Source: Bradyrhizobium sp. CCGE-LA001
Lineage (GTDB): Bacteria; Pseudomonadota; Alphaproteobacteria; Rhizobiales; Xanthobacteraceae
Direction: 5' to 3'
Length of the DNA: 64,000 nt
NCBI RefSeq assembly: GCF_000296215.2
Contig: NZ_CP013949.1
Span: forward strand, 2,287,501 to 2,351,500
Shown piece by piece: positions 25,707 to 34,665 of the stretch. The first letter of the stretch is position 1; each line of letters begins with the position of its first letter. The position numbers were made by a program, and so were the translations under genes. The notes below the pieces were generated by a model, which saw only the letters and a program-made list of their open reading frames with translations, did no database searches and was not told the origin of the DNA.

Positions 25707-25710
25707 ATGA
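25486..25710 (+). CDS. Possible leader peptide overlapping the giant gene start
   Basis: An open frame MAIAAATSNGATAAERQIEQ... of 74 codons ends with a TGA that shares bases with the ATG at 25707 (ATGA). A TTG at 25468 could extend it. No good ribosome site is visible and the composition is not distinctive. It could couple translation to the giant gene or be chance. Function unknown. Confidence 0.2.
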   Translation: MAIAAATSNGATAAERQIEQCGFALASWFRASPVSQKFARSRALEMSLPHARSRLGDRRQNPAFIFPPSSARMS

Positions 25711-28700
25711 GGTCCTTGTACGAAAAGCCCGGCTTGAGTCAGTTAGCCCTCGGATTGCGGACTTGGCCACGGATTCCGCACCGGAGAACTATCTGGGCGT
25801 CTGATCCAGGAGTCGAGGACGAGAGACTGTCCTCGCACCCCGCGCGAAATCCGCTGGAAACGGTCCTACGCGCCTCGGATACCGCTGCGCTGTCTTCCTC
25901 CAGCATGGCTTCGAATGCAGAATGTGCAGGCGTGACCGCAGGATTGCGAACGCCAACCTCTGCGGCAGCCGACCAAACGACTTCGAACCCCGTCGTCATC
26001 CTTGGCCGGATCCCCTCGGCAGCCTTGGCGCCGAGTATCGTCGGATCGTCGACAATTCCGGCGGCCGCGCAGGTTTGTGGTTGCGGCTACTTCATCGCCC
26101 CGACACGATTGCTCGATCAAAGTGCAGCCCACAGCGGGCAGTTGCAGGGTACTCAGGTGTCCGGCGGAGCGGATTTCGTGCTGACCGGGCAGGCTGGGAT
26201 CATTGGAGCCTCCAGCAGTGCCGACATGTCATTGCAGCACGTTGCGCCGCTTACCAACTGGAACGTCTTGCCAGGCGGAGGGGAGATCGGAACCGGGACA
26301 CCATTGGGTCAAATCGGAATTCTGTCCGGCTCGGTGACGACCGCAGTTGCGCCCCCAGTCGGCCGGCAGGCCGCCGCGACAGAGTCGACCAACTTACTCG
26401 CCGCCGCAGCGACTTCTACAAATCCAATTGTTCTCGAGAACCAGAAGGCGGGAAACCCGCAAAGCGAATGGGATATCGTTGGCGCGGGCAGTTCGAACAT
26501 CGAGGGCTTTGCCACCGACATCAGCATCAATAGGGGCAACCGGGTCGACTTCAAGATCAACACGAATTCGTCAAACTACCGAATCGACATCTACCGCCTC
26601 GGTTACTATGGCGGCATGGGAGCGCGAAAGGTCGCCACCATCCAGCACATGGGCGTGCAAAATCAGCCTACGCCGCTACGCGACGCGGCAACCGGTCTGG
26701 TCGATGCCGGCAATTGGTCCGTCTCAGCCTCCTGGGATATTCCGGCCGATGCCGTGTCGGGCGTTTATATCGCAAAGCTTGTGCGCCAGGATGGAACTGC
26801 CGGCGCCAATCATATCCCCTTCATCGTTCGGGACGACAGCAGCACCAGCGATGTGGTCTTCCAGACGGCGGACACGACCTGGCAAGCCTATAATGGCTGG
26901 GGCGGCGCCAATTTCTATGGCGGCAACGGTCCCGCGACTGGTCAAGGCGCGGGACGCGCCTATGCTGTGAGCTACAACCGGCCGATCGCCACCCGCGGTA
27001 ACGTGGGGACCTATGCCGGTCCACAGGACTATTTGTTCGGCGCCGAATATTCAGCGATCTATTGGCTGGAGCAGAATGGCTACGACGTCTCCTACATGTC
27101 GGGAGTTGATGTAGACCGTTACGGCAGTCTCCTCCTCAACCATCAGCTCTACCTTGATGTCGGTCACGACGAATATTGGTCAGGACAGCAACGCGCCAAT
27201 GTCCAGGCGGCCCGCGATGCCGGCGTCAATCTCGCATTCTGGAGCGGCAATGAGATGTATTGGCGGACGCGCTGGGGCAACAGCATCAGCAGCGACGCCA
27301 CGGCCTACCGCACATTGATCTCCTATAAGGAGACCTGGTCACCAGGAGCCTCGATTGATCCGAGCGATCAGTGGACCGGGACGTTCCGTGATCCGCGCCT
27401 CAGCCCGCCGGCGGTCGGCGGGGGAATCCCGGAAAATGCCCTGATCGGGCAGATGTTCCAGGTCGATGATGTTGGCCAAGGCGGCGGCCTCGAGTCGATC
27501 ACAATTCCCTATGATGACGCCAACCTGCGATTCTGGCGCAACACCAGCGTTGCCAATCTTCAGCCCGGGCAAACAGCCACGCTGACTAAGAATTATCTCG
27601 GCTATGAATGGGACGAGGCGCCCGACAACGGATTCGATCCAGCCGGCCTGGTCCGGCTCTCCTCGACAACCGTTCCAGTCAATACCTATCTGCTTGACTA
27701 CGGCAACACGACCGGACCCGGCGTCTCGACCCATAACCTGACGCTTTACCGCGCTCCGAGCGGCGCATTGGTCTTCGGCGCCGGAACGGTCTATTGGTCG
27801 TGGGGCCTGAGTGACAATCACGATCTGGCGCCGACGCCAACCGACCCGCGCGTGCAACAGGCGATGATCAACCTGCTCGCCGAGATGGGGATTCAACCAG
27901 GAACGCTACAGCCGGGGATGATCGCGGGTACCGCCTCGACGGATTCGACCGCCCCGACGTCCGCCATCAACGCGCTGGCAAATTTCAGCGTCGGGACTAC
28001 AGTCACGATTTCAGGCACGGCAGCGGATGTCGGCGGCGGCGTGATCGCCGGCGTAGAAGTTTCGACCGATGGCGGACTGAGTTGGCAGAACGCGATCGGT
28101 GACGAGACGTGGACTTATACCTGGTCGCCGCAGGCTGCCGGGACTTACACCATCAAATCACGCGCGGTAGACGACAGCATCAATCTGGAAGCGCCTTCGG
28201 CAGGTCGTACGGTGACTGTCACCGGGCCGTCCTACGTCTCGCTCTTTCCGGGCTCGGCAACTCCCGCCACAGTCAACACCACCGATGCAAGCGCCGTCGA
28301 GCTCGGCGTAAGGTTCCAAACGTCGACCCCCGGCACCGTAAGCGGAATTCGCTTCTACAAGAGCAGCCAGGATACAGGCGTCCACACCGGTGAGCTCTGG
28401 ACCAGCACCGGCACCTTGCTGGCAACCGCCACCTTCACCAATGAAACGGTCGGCGGTTGGCAAAGTGTGACCTTCTCCAATCCGGTTCCGCTAACGGTAG
28501 GCGCCACCTATGTCGCGTCCTATCATACGAATGTGGGCCACTACTCCTCCAGCGTGAACTACTTCACGAGCAATGTGACAAGTGGTCCGCTGACCGCCCT
28601 CGCCAATGGTAATGGCGTCTATACCTACAGCAGCACCAGGGCATTCCCGACCAGCACGTTCCAATCGACCAATTTCTGGGTTGACGTCATGTTCAACCCT

Positions 28701-31382
28701 TCCACCACCAATACGGGGCCGGTAGCTGCGAACGATACCGCAACCGTGACACAGAATGCGCCCGCGACGATCACGGCCGCGTCGCTGATCGCTAACGACA
28801 GTGATCCCGATGGAGATCTGCTGACCGTAACCGGCGTGAGCGCAGCGACGAACGGCACGGTCGCCCTCAATGCCCAGCCAAATCCGCAGAACAACACCAT
28901 CACGTTCACGCCCAACGCCGGCTATACCGGACCGGCCAGCTTCAGCTACACGATCTCAGACGGGCGTGGCGGCACGGCTACGGCCAATGTCAGCCTCACG
29001 GTGGCACCACTCGGAGCGGGCCCCTTCAGCCTCTTCAGCGCGTCAAATACACCAGCGCAGACCAACCTCAACGACGGATCGCAACTTGAAGTCGGGATGA
29101 AGTTCACGTCCTCGGTCGCCGGCCAGATTACAGCTCTCAAATTCTACCGCAGCGCCAGCGACACTGGCGCTGACGTTCTTGATCTTTGGACGTCAACGGG
29201 CACCCGCCTTGCTACGGCCACCTTCACCAATACGTCGGCCAGCGGCTGGCAGACCGTTACTCTGCCGTCCCCAGTTTCTATCGCTGCCAACACGACCTAT
29301 GTTGCTTCCTATCACACCACCGGCGCCTATGTGGCAACCGGCAACTACTTCACTACGGCTGTCACCAACGGTCCCTTGACCGCGCTTTCGACCACGACGG
29401 CCGGTGGCAACGGCGTATATTCCTATGGCGGCACCAGCACGTCCGGCATCTTTCCGACAAACACCTATAACGCTTCGAACTACTGGGTCGATGTTGTGTT
29501 CGCGCCGTCCAGCGGCAGCAACCAGCCGCCGGTTGCCAACAACGACAGCGGCTACACCACCACCCAGAACACGGCACTTGCGATTGCAGGGGCGGCGCTG
29601 CTCGCCAACGACACCGATCCGAACGGCGGGACGCTGACGATCACGGGCGTGAGCGGCGCCGTCAACGGCTCGGCCAGCTTTAACAGCCAGACCAATACGG
29701 TCACCTTCACGCCGAGCAGCGGCTATACCGGTGCGGCTTCCTTCAGCTATGCCATCGCCGACGGACAGGGCGGAACCGCAACTGCAACGGTCAGCCTGAC
29801 TGTAAATACGGCAACTAACCAGCCGCCGGTAGCTAACAACGATAGCGGCTACAGCACTACGCGGGACACGGCTCTCACTATTGCCGCGTCTGCCCTGCTT
29901 GCGAACGACACCGATCCGAATGGCGACCAGCTGACGATCACGGGTGTGAGCGCTGGTGTCAACGGCACCGTCAGCTTCAATGCCCAGACCAACCGTGTCA
30001 CCTTCACGCCGACCACCGGCTATACCGGCGCCGCATCCTTCAGCTATGCCATTTCGGATGGTCGCGGCGGCACCGCAACTGCAACGGCAAGTTTGACAGT
30101 CACCACGCCAACTGTGAGCCTGTTTTCAAGTTCCGACACGCCGGCCATTCTCTCGGATCCTGACGCGGCTCAGGTCAATCTCGGGGTGCGTTTCACGTCA
30201 TCCGCGGCCGGCACCATCAACGGCATCAAGTACTACAAGGGTGCGGGCGACACCGGCACCCATACGGGGTCATTGTGGAGCAGCACAGGCACGTTGCTGG
30301 CGACCGCGACATTCACGAACGAAACCAGCAGTGGGTGGCAGACGGTCATCTTCAATAATCCGGTTTCGATCGCCGCCGGCACGACTTATGTGGCAAGCTA
30401 CCACAGCAATGGGCACTACACCTCGACGGGCAACTACTTTACTAACCCGCGCGTCAATGGTCAGCTCACAGCCCCCGCCGGCAACAATGGCGTCTACACC
30501 TACGGCACCGGCAATCTGTTCCCAACCAGCACCTTCGGAGCTACCAACTACTGGGTGGACGTGATTTATAGTCCCGCGAGCGGTGTCAACCGGCAGCCGG
30601 TCGCGGCGAATGACTCCGGGTTCAGCACTACTCAGAACTCTCCGATCTCGATCCCAGCTTCGGCCTTGTTGGCCAACGACACCGATCCCGACGGCGATGC
30701 CCTGACCATCACGGGCGTGAGCAACAGCGCCGGCGGCACCGCGAGCTACAACGCGCAGACCAGCAGCGTCACTTTCACGCCGAACTCTGGATACACAGGA
30801 CCGGCGTCGTTCACTTATGCAATCTCTGACGGTCGAGGTGGGACGGCAAGCGCGTCCGCCTCATTGAACGTCAACGCGCCATCTGCGAGCATAGTAAGTC
30901 TGTTCAGCAACAATCCGACGCCGAGCGTGGTGTCGGTCAATGATTCGAACTCGGTGGAGCTAGGGGTCAAATTCCGCGCGTCGAGCGCCGGCGATGTCAC
31001 TGGGCTTCGCTTCTACAAGGGGCCGTCGAACACCGGCACTCATACCGCCAATCTGTGGAGCAGCACCGGCACCCTGCTGGCCACAACCACCTTCACCAAT
31101 GAGACGGCGAGCGGCTGGCAGCAAGTCAACTTCCCCACGGCCGTAACCCTCACGCCAGGGACGACGTATGTTGCATCCTATCACACGTCAGGAAATTACT
31201 CCGCCGATCCCAACCTGTTTAGCTCGGCGGTCACGAACGGACCGCTGACTGCGCCATCCTCGGCCTCGAGTGGGGGCAATGGGGTGTATGCATATGGATC
31301 AAACAGCCTTTTCCCGACCAATACCTACAACTCAACGAGTTACGGCGTGGATGTTTTGTTCCGTCCGCAACTGACTGCGTAG
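25707..31382 (+). CDS. Giant mosaic protein of extracellular type: DMF-like, Ig-like, four DUF4082 and four cadherin-like repeats
   Basis: A 1891-residue protein. Residues 1-235 are low in known motifs. About 238-740 matches the N,N-dimethylformamidase large-subunit-like domain (RVDFKINTNSSNYRIDIYRL, YNGWGGANFYGG, HDEYWSGQQRANV). An Ig-like domain follows (746-838). Then modules alternate: DUF4082 (841-998), cadherin/tandem-95-like (1003-1101), DUF4082 (1107-1268), two cadherin-like (1270-1366, 1370-1466), DUF4082 (1468-1624), cadherin-like (1628-1724), DUF4082 (1729-1888). Cadherin-like units share LLANDTDPNG and SYAISDGRGGTAT. No clear Sec signal peptide or RTX nonapeptides are seen; such proteins are usually exported by type I systems, and one lies at 47380-51017. 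Probably a surface adhesin or matrix glycan-binding protein. GAGG precedes the ATG. Confidence 0.88.
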   Translation: MRSLYEKPGLSQLALGLRTWPRIPHRRTIWASDPGVEDERLSSHPARNPLETVLRASDTAALSSSSMASNAECAGVTAGLRTPTSAAADQTTSNPVVILGRIPSAALAPSIVGSSTIPAAAQVCGCGYFIAPTRLLDQSAAHSGQLQGTQVSGGADFVLTGQAGIIGASSSADMSLQHVAPLTNWNVLPGGGEIGTGTPLGQIGILSGSVTTAVAPPVGRQAAATESTNLLAAAATSTNPIVLENQKAGNPQSEWDIVGAGSSNIEGFATDISINRGNRVDFKINTNSSNYRIDIYRLGYYGGMGARKVATIQHMGVQNQPTPLRDAATGLVDAGNWSVSASWDIPADAVSGVYIAKLVRQDGTAGANHIPFIVRDDSSTSDVVFQTADTTWQAYNGWGGANFYGGNGPATGQGAGRAYAVSYNRPIATRGNVGTYAGPQDYLFGAEYSAIYWLEQNGYDVSYMSGVDVDRYGSLLLNHQLYLDVGHDEYWSGQQRANVQAARDAGVNLAFWSGNEMYWRTRWGNSISSDATAYRTLISYKETWSPGASIDPSDQWTGTFRDPRLSPPAVGGGIPENALIGQMFQVDDVGQGGGLESITIPYDDANLRFWRNTSVANLQPGQTATLTKNYLGYEWDEAPDNGFDPAGLVRLSSTTVPVNTYLLDYGNTTGPGVSTHNLTLYRAPSGALVFGAGTVYWSWGLSDNHDLAPTPTDPRVQQAMINLLAEMGIQPGTLQPGMIAGTASTDSTAPTSAINALANFSVGTTVTISGTAADVGGGVIAGVEVSTDGGLSWQNAIGDETWTYTWSPQAAGTYTIKSRAVDDSINLEAPSAGRTVTVTGPSYVSLFPGSATPATVNTTDASAVELGVRFQTSTPGTVSGIRFYKSSQDTGVHTGELWTSTGTLLATATFTNETVGGWQSVTFSNPVPLTVGATYVASYHTNVGHYSSSVNYFTSNVTSGPLTALANGNGVYTYSSTRAFPTSTFQSTNFWVDVMFNPSTTNTGPVAANDTATVTQNAPATITAASLIANDSDPDGDLLTVTGVSAATNGTVALNAQPNPQNNTITFTPNAGYTGPASFSYTISDGRGGTATANVSLTVAPLGAGPFSLFSASNTPAQTNLNDGSQLEVGMKFTSSVAGQITALKFYRSASDTGADVLDLWTSTGTRLATATFTNTSASGWQTVTLPSPVSIAANTTYVASYHTTGAYVATGNYFTTAVTNGPLTALSTTTAGGNGVYSYGGTSTSGIFPTNTYNASNYWVDVVFAPSSGSNQPPVANNDSGYTTTQNTALAIAGAALLANDTDPNGGTLTITGVSGAVNGSASFNSQTNTVTFTPSSGYTGAASFSYAIADGQGGTATATVSLTVNTATNQPPVANNDSGYSTTRDTALTIAASALLANDTDPNGDQLTITGVSAGVNGTVSFNAQTNRVTFTPTTGYTGAASFSYAISDGRGGTATATASLTVTTPTVSLFSSSDTPAILSDPDAAQVNLGVRFTSSAAGTINGIKYYKGAGDTGTHTGSLWSSTGTLLATATFTNETSSGWQTVIFNNPVSIAAGTTYVASYHSNGHYTSTGNYFTNPRVNGQLTAPAGNNGVYTYGTGNLFPTSTFGATNYWVDVIYSPASGVNRQPVAANDSGFSTTQNSPISIPASALLANDTDPDGDALTITGVSNSAGGTASYNAQTSSVTFTPNSGYTGPASFTYAISDGRGGTASASASLNVNAPSASIVSLFSNNPTPSVVSVNDSNSVELGVKFRASSAGDVTGLRFYKGPSNTGTHTANLWSSTGTLLATTTFTNETASGWQQVNFPTAVTLTPGTTYVASYHTSGNYSADPNLFSSAVTNGPLTAPSSASSGGNGVYAYGSNSLFPTNTYNSTSYGVDVLFRPQLTA

Positions 31383-31804
31383 CGGGCAGCGGCTGAGAGA
31401 AGACTCATATCGGCAACTTCGAAGAAGCTATACTCCGCGTGATGCCTCAAACGCTATTCTTCGCGATGCGCGCGGGACGAACTGCGCATGATTTGCGCTG
31501 ACGCCAGTGATGGAGAAGGCTAGAACGCGCCCGCGCGCTCCGCCAGCTAGGCCTCTTCTGCGCTGGACCAAACGACAAAGTCGATCTTTCCAGTCGAGAA
31601 AATGGCGGCATGCGTCAATAGTGGAAGATTGAAAGATGCCGCAATTTTCAATAGCGACAATGATCAAAAGCCCGGTAGAGACGACTAGAGTGATTTAATC
31701 AACTTCGCGGATATATTTGTTTTGAGGGATTTATGACTTAATTCCGACAGAATGCAGCGTGCTTTCTGCGTCGGGGCAGGGCCCATCAAAACTTGGAGTC
31801 CTGC
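31383..31804. other. Intergenic stretch with a decayed small-gene copy
   Basis: About 420 bases after the giant gene. It holds the decayed membrane-protein copy listed next and an AT-rich stretch at 31680-31745 that may carry the promoter of the secreted protein gene at 31805. Otherwise I see no gene. Confidence 0.5.
31409..31501 (+). pseudogene. Decayed copy of the 41-residue membrane protein gene
   Basis: The frame from 31409 reads IGNFEEAILRVMPQTLFFAM and matches MGNIKEAILRAVPQMLFFVG of the gene at 23759 at most positions. The start codon is now ATC and the membrane segment is lost: after FFAM the translation turns polar (RAGRTAHDLR) and stops. DNA identity is visible over about 60 bases (31407-31466). 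It shows that a unit was duplicated on both sides of the CobW and giant genes. Confidence 0.7.
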
Positions 31805-32335
31805 ATGTTCGGCCGAATAGTAATTGCGTCAGCTGTCGTGTTGGCAGCCTCTATTTCCTCGGAGGCGCGCCCTCTACGGGCCACTCCCCCGCCTGAATGC
31901 AACGTGAGCATGCCTTGCGATTTTTCATACTCGATGATGCATACCCAGAGAGCCATCGCACTAGCCCGGAATCCAGAGCGACATGGCGCACGCAGCTTTC
32001 GAATGTCCCTCGGCGGCTTAGACTCGTCTGGAACCAAAATCGTCGGTGGTCGCCCGGCGGGATGCCCCCGATCATTCTGCGGGTGTGGTGCGGCCATACG
32101 AGTGTTCGGTCGCATCGTGCCCGAGCTGAATCTCGCGGCCAATTGGCTGCGCTTTCCCCGCTCCGCGCCGGCACCGGGAATGGTTGCCGCGCGGCGTGGA
32201 CACGTCTTCGTCCTGGAGCGCCACGTCGCCGGTGACATTTGGATGGCGTACGACGCTAACTCGGGTGGGCGCGCAACGAGAATCCATGCGCGCTCCCTCA
32301 AAGGCTACACCATCGTCAATCCTCATTCGGCCTAG
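31805..32335 (+). CDS. Unknown secreted Cys-containing protein
   Basis: A 176-residue protein with a signal peptide (MFGRIVIASAVVLAASISSEA, cleaved near ARP). The ATG at 31805 is set by GGAG at 31795-31798; a TTG at 31793 lies across that site. The mature part has paired cysteines (ECNVSMPC, GCPRSFCGCG) and a region LAANWLRFPRSAPAPGMVAA then RRGHVFVLERHVAGDIWMAY, which resembles short CHAP-like or TIGR02594-like exported proteins of Bradyrhizobium; the layout Cys-Gly-Cys then a His-Val-Phe strand fits, but the match is by eye. A periplasmic role in wall or envelope is a guess. Confidence 0.75.
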   Translation: MFGRIVIASAVVLAASISSEARPLRATPPPECNVSMPCDFSYSMMHTQRAIALARNPERHGARSFRMSLGGLDSSGTKIVGGRPAGCPRSFCGCGAAIRVFGRIVPELNLAANWLRFPRSAPAPGMVAARRGHVFVLERHVAGDIWMAYDANSGGRATRIHARSLKGYTIVNPHSA

Positions 32336-32358
32336 CTGCGCATTGGTTCTTCGTAGAC

Positions 32359-32390
32359 GAAGGCTGGTGGGTCTCGGCTCACCGGCCTTC
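32359..32390. terminator. Strong hairpin after the secreted protein gene
   Basis: Arms 32359-32371 and 32378-32390 pair over 13 positions with two G-T type pairs and a six-base loop (GAAGGCTGGTGGG against CTCACCGGCCTTC). It begins 24 bases after the stop. No T-run follows, so termination efficiency is unknown. Confidence 0.45.
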
Positions 32391-32495
32391 AATCCGCATT
32401 CGCGCCGCCGATGACCCACACAGGGGAAGTGAGCTGGCGTGCTGGGGAGGCAGGGCGAGAGACCGAGGTAGAAACTCACGAGCGCGGCACCCAAT

Positions 32496-32771
32496 CTATA
32501 GCCGACCGCTTGGGCTCGCAGGCTGCCGACAATCGGTTCCCAACTGTGCACGACATGTTTCTGTGGTCAGCGAGTCCGCGCCGCGTTGAACATCTTCGCA
32601 GGGCGGAGCAACTGCATCCTCGATGCAGGCCTCGCGAGCGAACCAGTTGTGATCGACGCGACAGACCGGGCATCGTGTATTGCCGAAGAATACCGCGCTT
32701 CGCAGAAACGTCTCACGATCACACGCATTTCCGGTGAGAATGACGCGATCGGTCTGGGGCAGTTTGATCAT
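32496..32771 (-). CDS. Small unknown protein with CPxC/His ribbon-like motif
   Basis: A 91-residue frame on the minus strand. It reads MIKLPQTDRVILTGNACDRE then TFLRSAVFFGNTRCPVCRVDHNWFAREACIEDA. The layout (start with a P-T-D/G stretch, TG, a T-F at the middle, then CPxC...H.WF..EA) matches a family of short proteins common in Bradyrhizobium, in which CP.CG..H.W.. recurs. The last 35 residues are not typical and may be read-through of a lost stop. No good ribosome site is seen at the ATG. Function unknown; a small zinc ribbon is possible. Confidence 0.4.
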   Translation of the reverse strand: MIKLPQTDRVILTGNACDRETFLRSAVFFGNTRCPVCRVDHNWFAREACIEDAVAPPCEDVQRGADSLTTETCRAQLGTDCRQPASPSGRL

Positions 32772-33105
32772 AATATGCCCATATGACCGTTCCTGGACAT
32801 AGCTCACTGCTAGATGAACTGCGTCACGAGTGCGGGTTTGCCTGACGCGTTGCACGTATCAGAATTCAATTTGCGAATTAAGTATATAAAGCCTTGTTCT
32901 ATTTTGAGATCGGCGATTTTTGTGAGGCCGTTGGATTAATTTCGGCTGCGACAGCGAGCGTCGAGCACCTCTTTGTATCGAATGGAATGCTGCTGGTTCA
33001 GTCAAAAGAGCAAAATTTTGTCATTTTATATCATCGGTTTTCGTTGTTAATTTTGGCGGATGACGTAAACTATTTTTTCTGGGTTCGTTCGGTTGGGAGG
33101 GAACG
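32772..33105. other. AT-rich stretch without a clear gene
   Basis: About 330 bases, very AT-rich from 32870 to 33085, contrasting with the GC-rich background. It lies directly ahead of the small gene at 33106 and probably holds its promoter. A 74-codon frame at 32894-33118 has no ribosome site or motif. Confidence 0.45.
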
Positions 33106-33348
33106 ATGTCTCAATTAATTTACAAGATGCGCAACTCCAGGTCCACCGCGCAGCAATTGGCGAAAATGCGCGAGAAGCTTGCGATTATCGGCGAGAAAGA
33201 GCGCGTTCTAAGAGAGCGGAGTGCGACTCGGGAAGTCTATCGATATCTACTCGATGCTCATCGTGTGGCTGCGTGGCCAAATGCTGATGAAGATATGTTG
33301 AATATCCCACCAATTGAAAAGGGTGAAAGCAATCGGCTGGCCATCTGA
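33106..33348 (+). CDS. Small unknown basic protein ahead of the kinase/nucleotidyltransferase pair
   Basis: An 80-residue predicted protein with a good ribosome site (GGGAGGGAACG just before the ATG). The N-terminal half is basic and helical (RNSRSTAQQLAKMREKLAII, GEKERVLRERSATREVYRYL), the C-terminal half acidic (ADEDMLNIPPIEKGES). It contains no signal, Cys or known motif. It is followed by a terminator-like hairpin and then the PqqD/HPr-kinase gene 186 bases on. A peptide substrate for those enzymes is conceivable but unsupported. Confidence 0.5.
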   Translation: MSQLIYKMRNSRSTAQQLAKMREKLAIIGEKERVLRERSATREVYRYLLDAHRVAAWPNADEDMLNIPPIEKGESNRLAI

Positions 33349-33378
33349 TCGGGTGCGGCATCTGCGTTCGAACGAGGG

Positions 33379-33402
33379 CGCCGGCAACGATGTGTGCCGG
33401 CG
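33379..33402. terminator. GC-rich hairpin between small gene and PqqD/kinase gene
   Basis: Perfect 8-bp stem (CGCCGGCA 33379-33386 with TGCCGGCG 33395-33402) and an eight-base loop, 31 bases after the stop of the small gene. Only two Ts follow, so it is a weak terminator candidate. Confidence 0.4.
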
Positions 33403-33534
33403 TTCACCGTTGAGCCTAGATCGCCTTCCAAACACTTCGAAGCTGAGTTGGCTGTTCTTTCGATCGATGCTGCGCATTGTATGGCGAGATCTGCTCGCCG
33501 CTGACTCGATGCAGGGGCGAGGTCGATTGCTCAT

Positions 33535-34665
33535 TTGGTAGAACTTGTGCTGGAAAAATCCTCCGCGGAAGTGGTGCTTAAGCCGGCGATCGATGCAGTC
33601 TTTGCGCTGTTCGATGGTCAGCCGGTGCTGTTCAGCGCGACAGGGCAGAAGATCTTTCAGCTGGACCAGGTAGGCGGCTTTATCTGGTGCAGATTGGCAC
33701 AAGGAGCGTCTCTGGCAGCCGTGTGTCACGAACTGGGCACGCTGGACATTGATGAGCCCGTAGCTCGCCAGTTCGTGCGGCAGGCCATAAGCGCTTGGAT
33801 CGATCGAGGGTTGCTGGACGTTGATCGGCAAATATCGACGAATTGCGCCTTCTCGGCAGTGTTAGGGCGGCATCGTATCAGTGTGAGGGCTGAAAGCCGG
33901 GGTCTCTTGCAGCGGATGGTTTCGCCGTTTTGTGCTTCGGACAACAACGTGGGCCGCCAAGCCGATATTGCGGTCGAGGCGATGATGCTGGATGATCATG
34001 TGCTCTTCAGCGGAACTGACGCTGGCCTCCAAAGGTGCGGAGGCGAGGCACTTGCGCCTACAATCAAAGCTCACCTGACCGACCGGCTTATCCGAAGTGA
34101 TCGGTCGGTCTTCGCTCTCCATGCTGCGTCTCTTGCGAAGAATGGGGCTGGCTTGCTGTTATGCGGGGAACCGGGAGCCGGCAAGTCGACACTTACACTC
34201 CAGTTGGTGGACGCGGAATTTCAGTATTCCGGCGATGATATTGTGCTGATCGAGGGTGACGGCACTGCCTGTGGAATCCCATTTGCTCTCACCCTCAAGG
34301 AAGGATCGTGGGAGCGGCTGTCGGCATTGCGCAGCAATTGGGACGGCCTCACGCATCGCCGAGCCGATGGCGTTCAGGTGCGGTATTTGCAGGTTTCAAA
34401 TGCGTACAGCGGGAGTCTTTCCGTTAGCTGGATCATTTTCTTGAACAGGGTCGCGAGCGGTTCGCCGAAGCTGACAGCCTTGGATCAACTCGATTCGATG
34501 AAGCGGCTCATCGAGGGTGCATTTGCCGCCGATGGAAGGCTGTCGACGAACGGCTTTTTCGCGTTGAAGGAGATTGTTTCTGGTGCGCGATCATTTCTGC
34601 TTACCTATTGCGAAGCGGTAGAGGCCCGGGAGCTGTTGGTGGATTTGTGCGATGGTAAAGCATAG
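33535..34665 (+). CDS. PqqD domain fused to HPr-kinase-like P-loop kinase
   Basis: A 376-residue two-part protein. Residues 1 to about 100 resemble PqqD-type peptide-recognition domains (GQKIFQLDQVGGFIWCRLAQ, then helices to WIDRGLLDVD). The second part (about 180-330) is an HPr kinase/phosphorylase-like P-loop domain with LHAASLAKNGAGLLLCGEPG then AGKST, and FQYSGDDIVLIEGDG as the Walker B-like stretch. Such proteins occur next to nucleotidyltransferases in polysaccharide or exosortase loci and in some lasso-peptide clusters. The start is uncertain: TTG at 33535 or GTG at 33547, with GAGGT upstream. It overlaps the next gene by 14 bases, so the two act together. Its substrate is unknown. Confidence 0.82.
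   Translation: MVELVLEKSSAEVVLKPAIDAVFALFDGQPVLFSATGQKIFQLDQVGGFIWCRLAQGASLAAVCHELGTLDIDEPVARQFVRQAISAWIDRGLLDVDRQISTNCAFSAVLGRHRISVRAESRGLLQRMVSPFCASDNNVGRQADIAVEAMMLDDHVLFSGTDAGLQRCGGEALAPTIKAHLTDRLIRSDRSVFALHAASLAKNGAGLLLCGEPGAGKSTLTLQLVDAEFQYSGDDIVLIEGDGTACGIPFALTLKEGSWERLSALRSNWDGLTHRRADGVQVRYLQVSNAYSGSLSVSWIIFLNRVASGSPKLTALDQLDSMKRLIEGAFAADGRLSTNGFFALKEIVSGARSFLLTYCEAVEARELLVDLCDGKA

Noticed and set aside
28230..31372. Repeats that could suggest a CRISPR or tandem array
   Set aside because: They are protein-level DUF4082 and cadherin-like modules of about 90-160 residues in frame, with no spacer structure.
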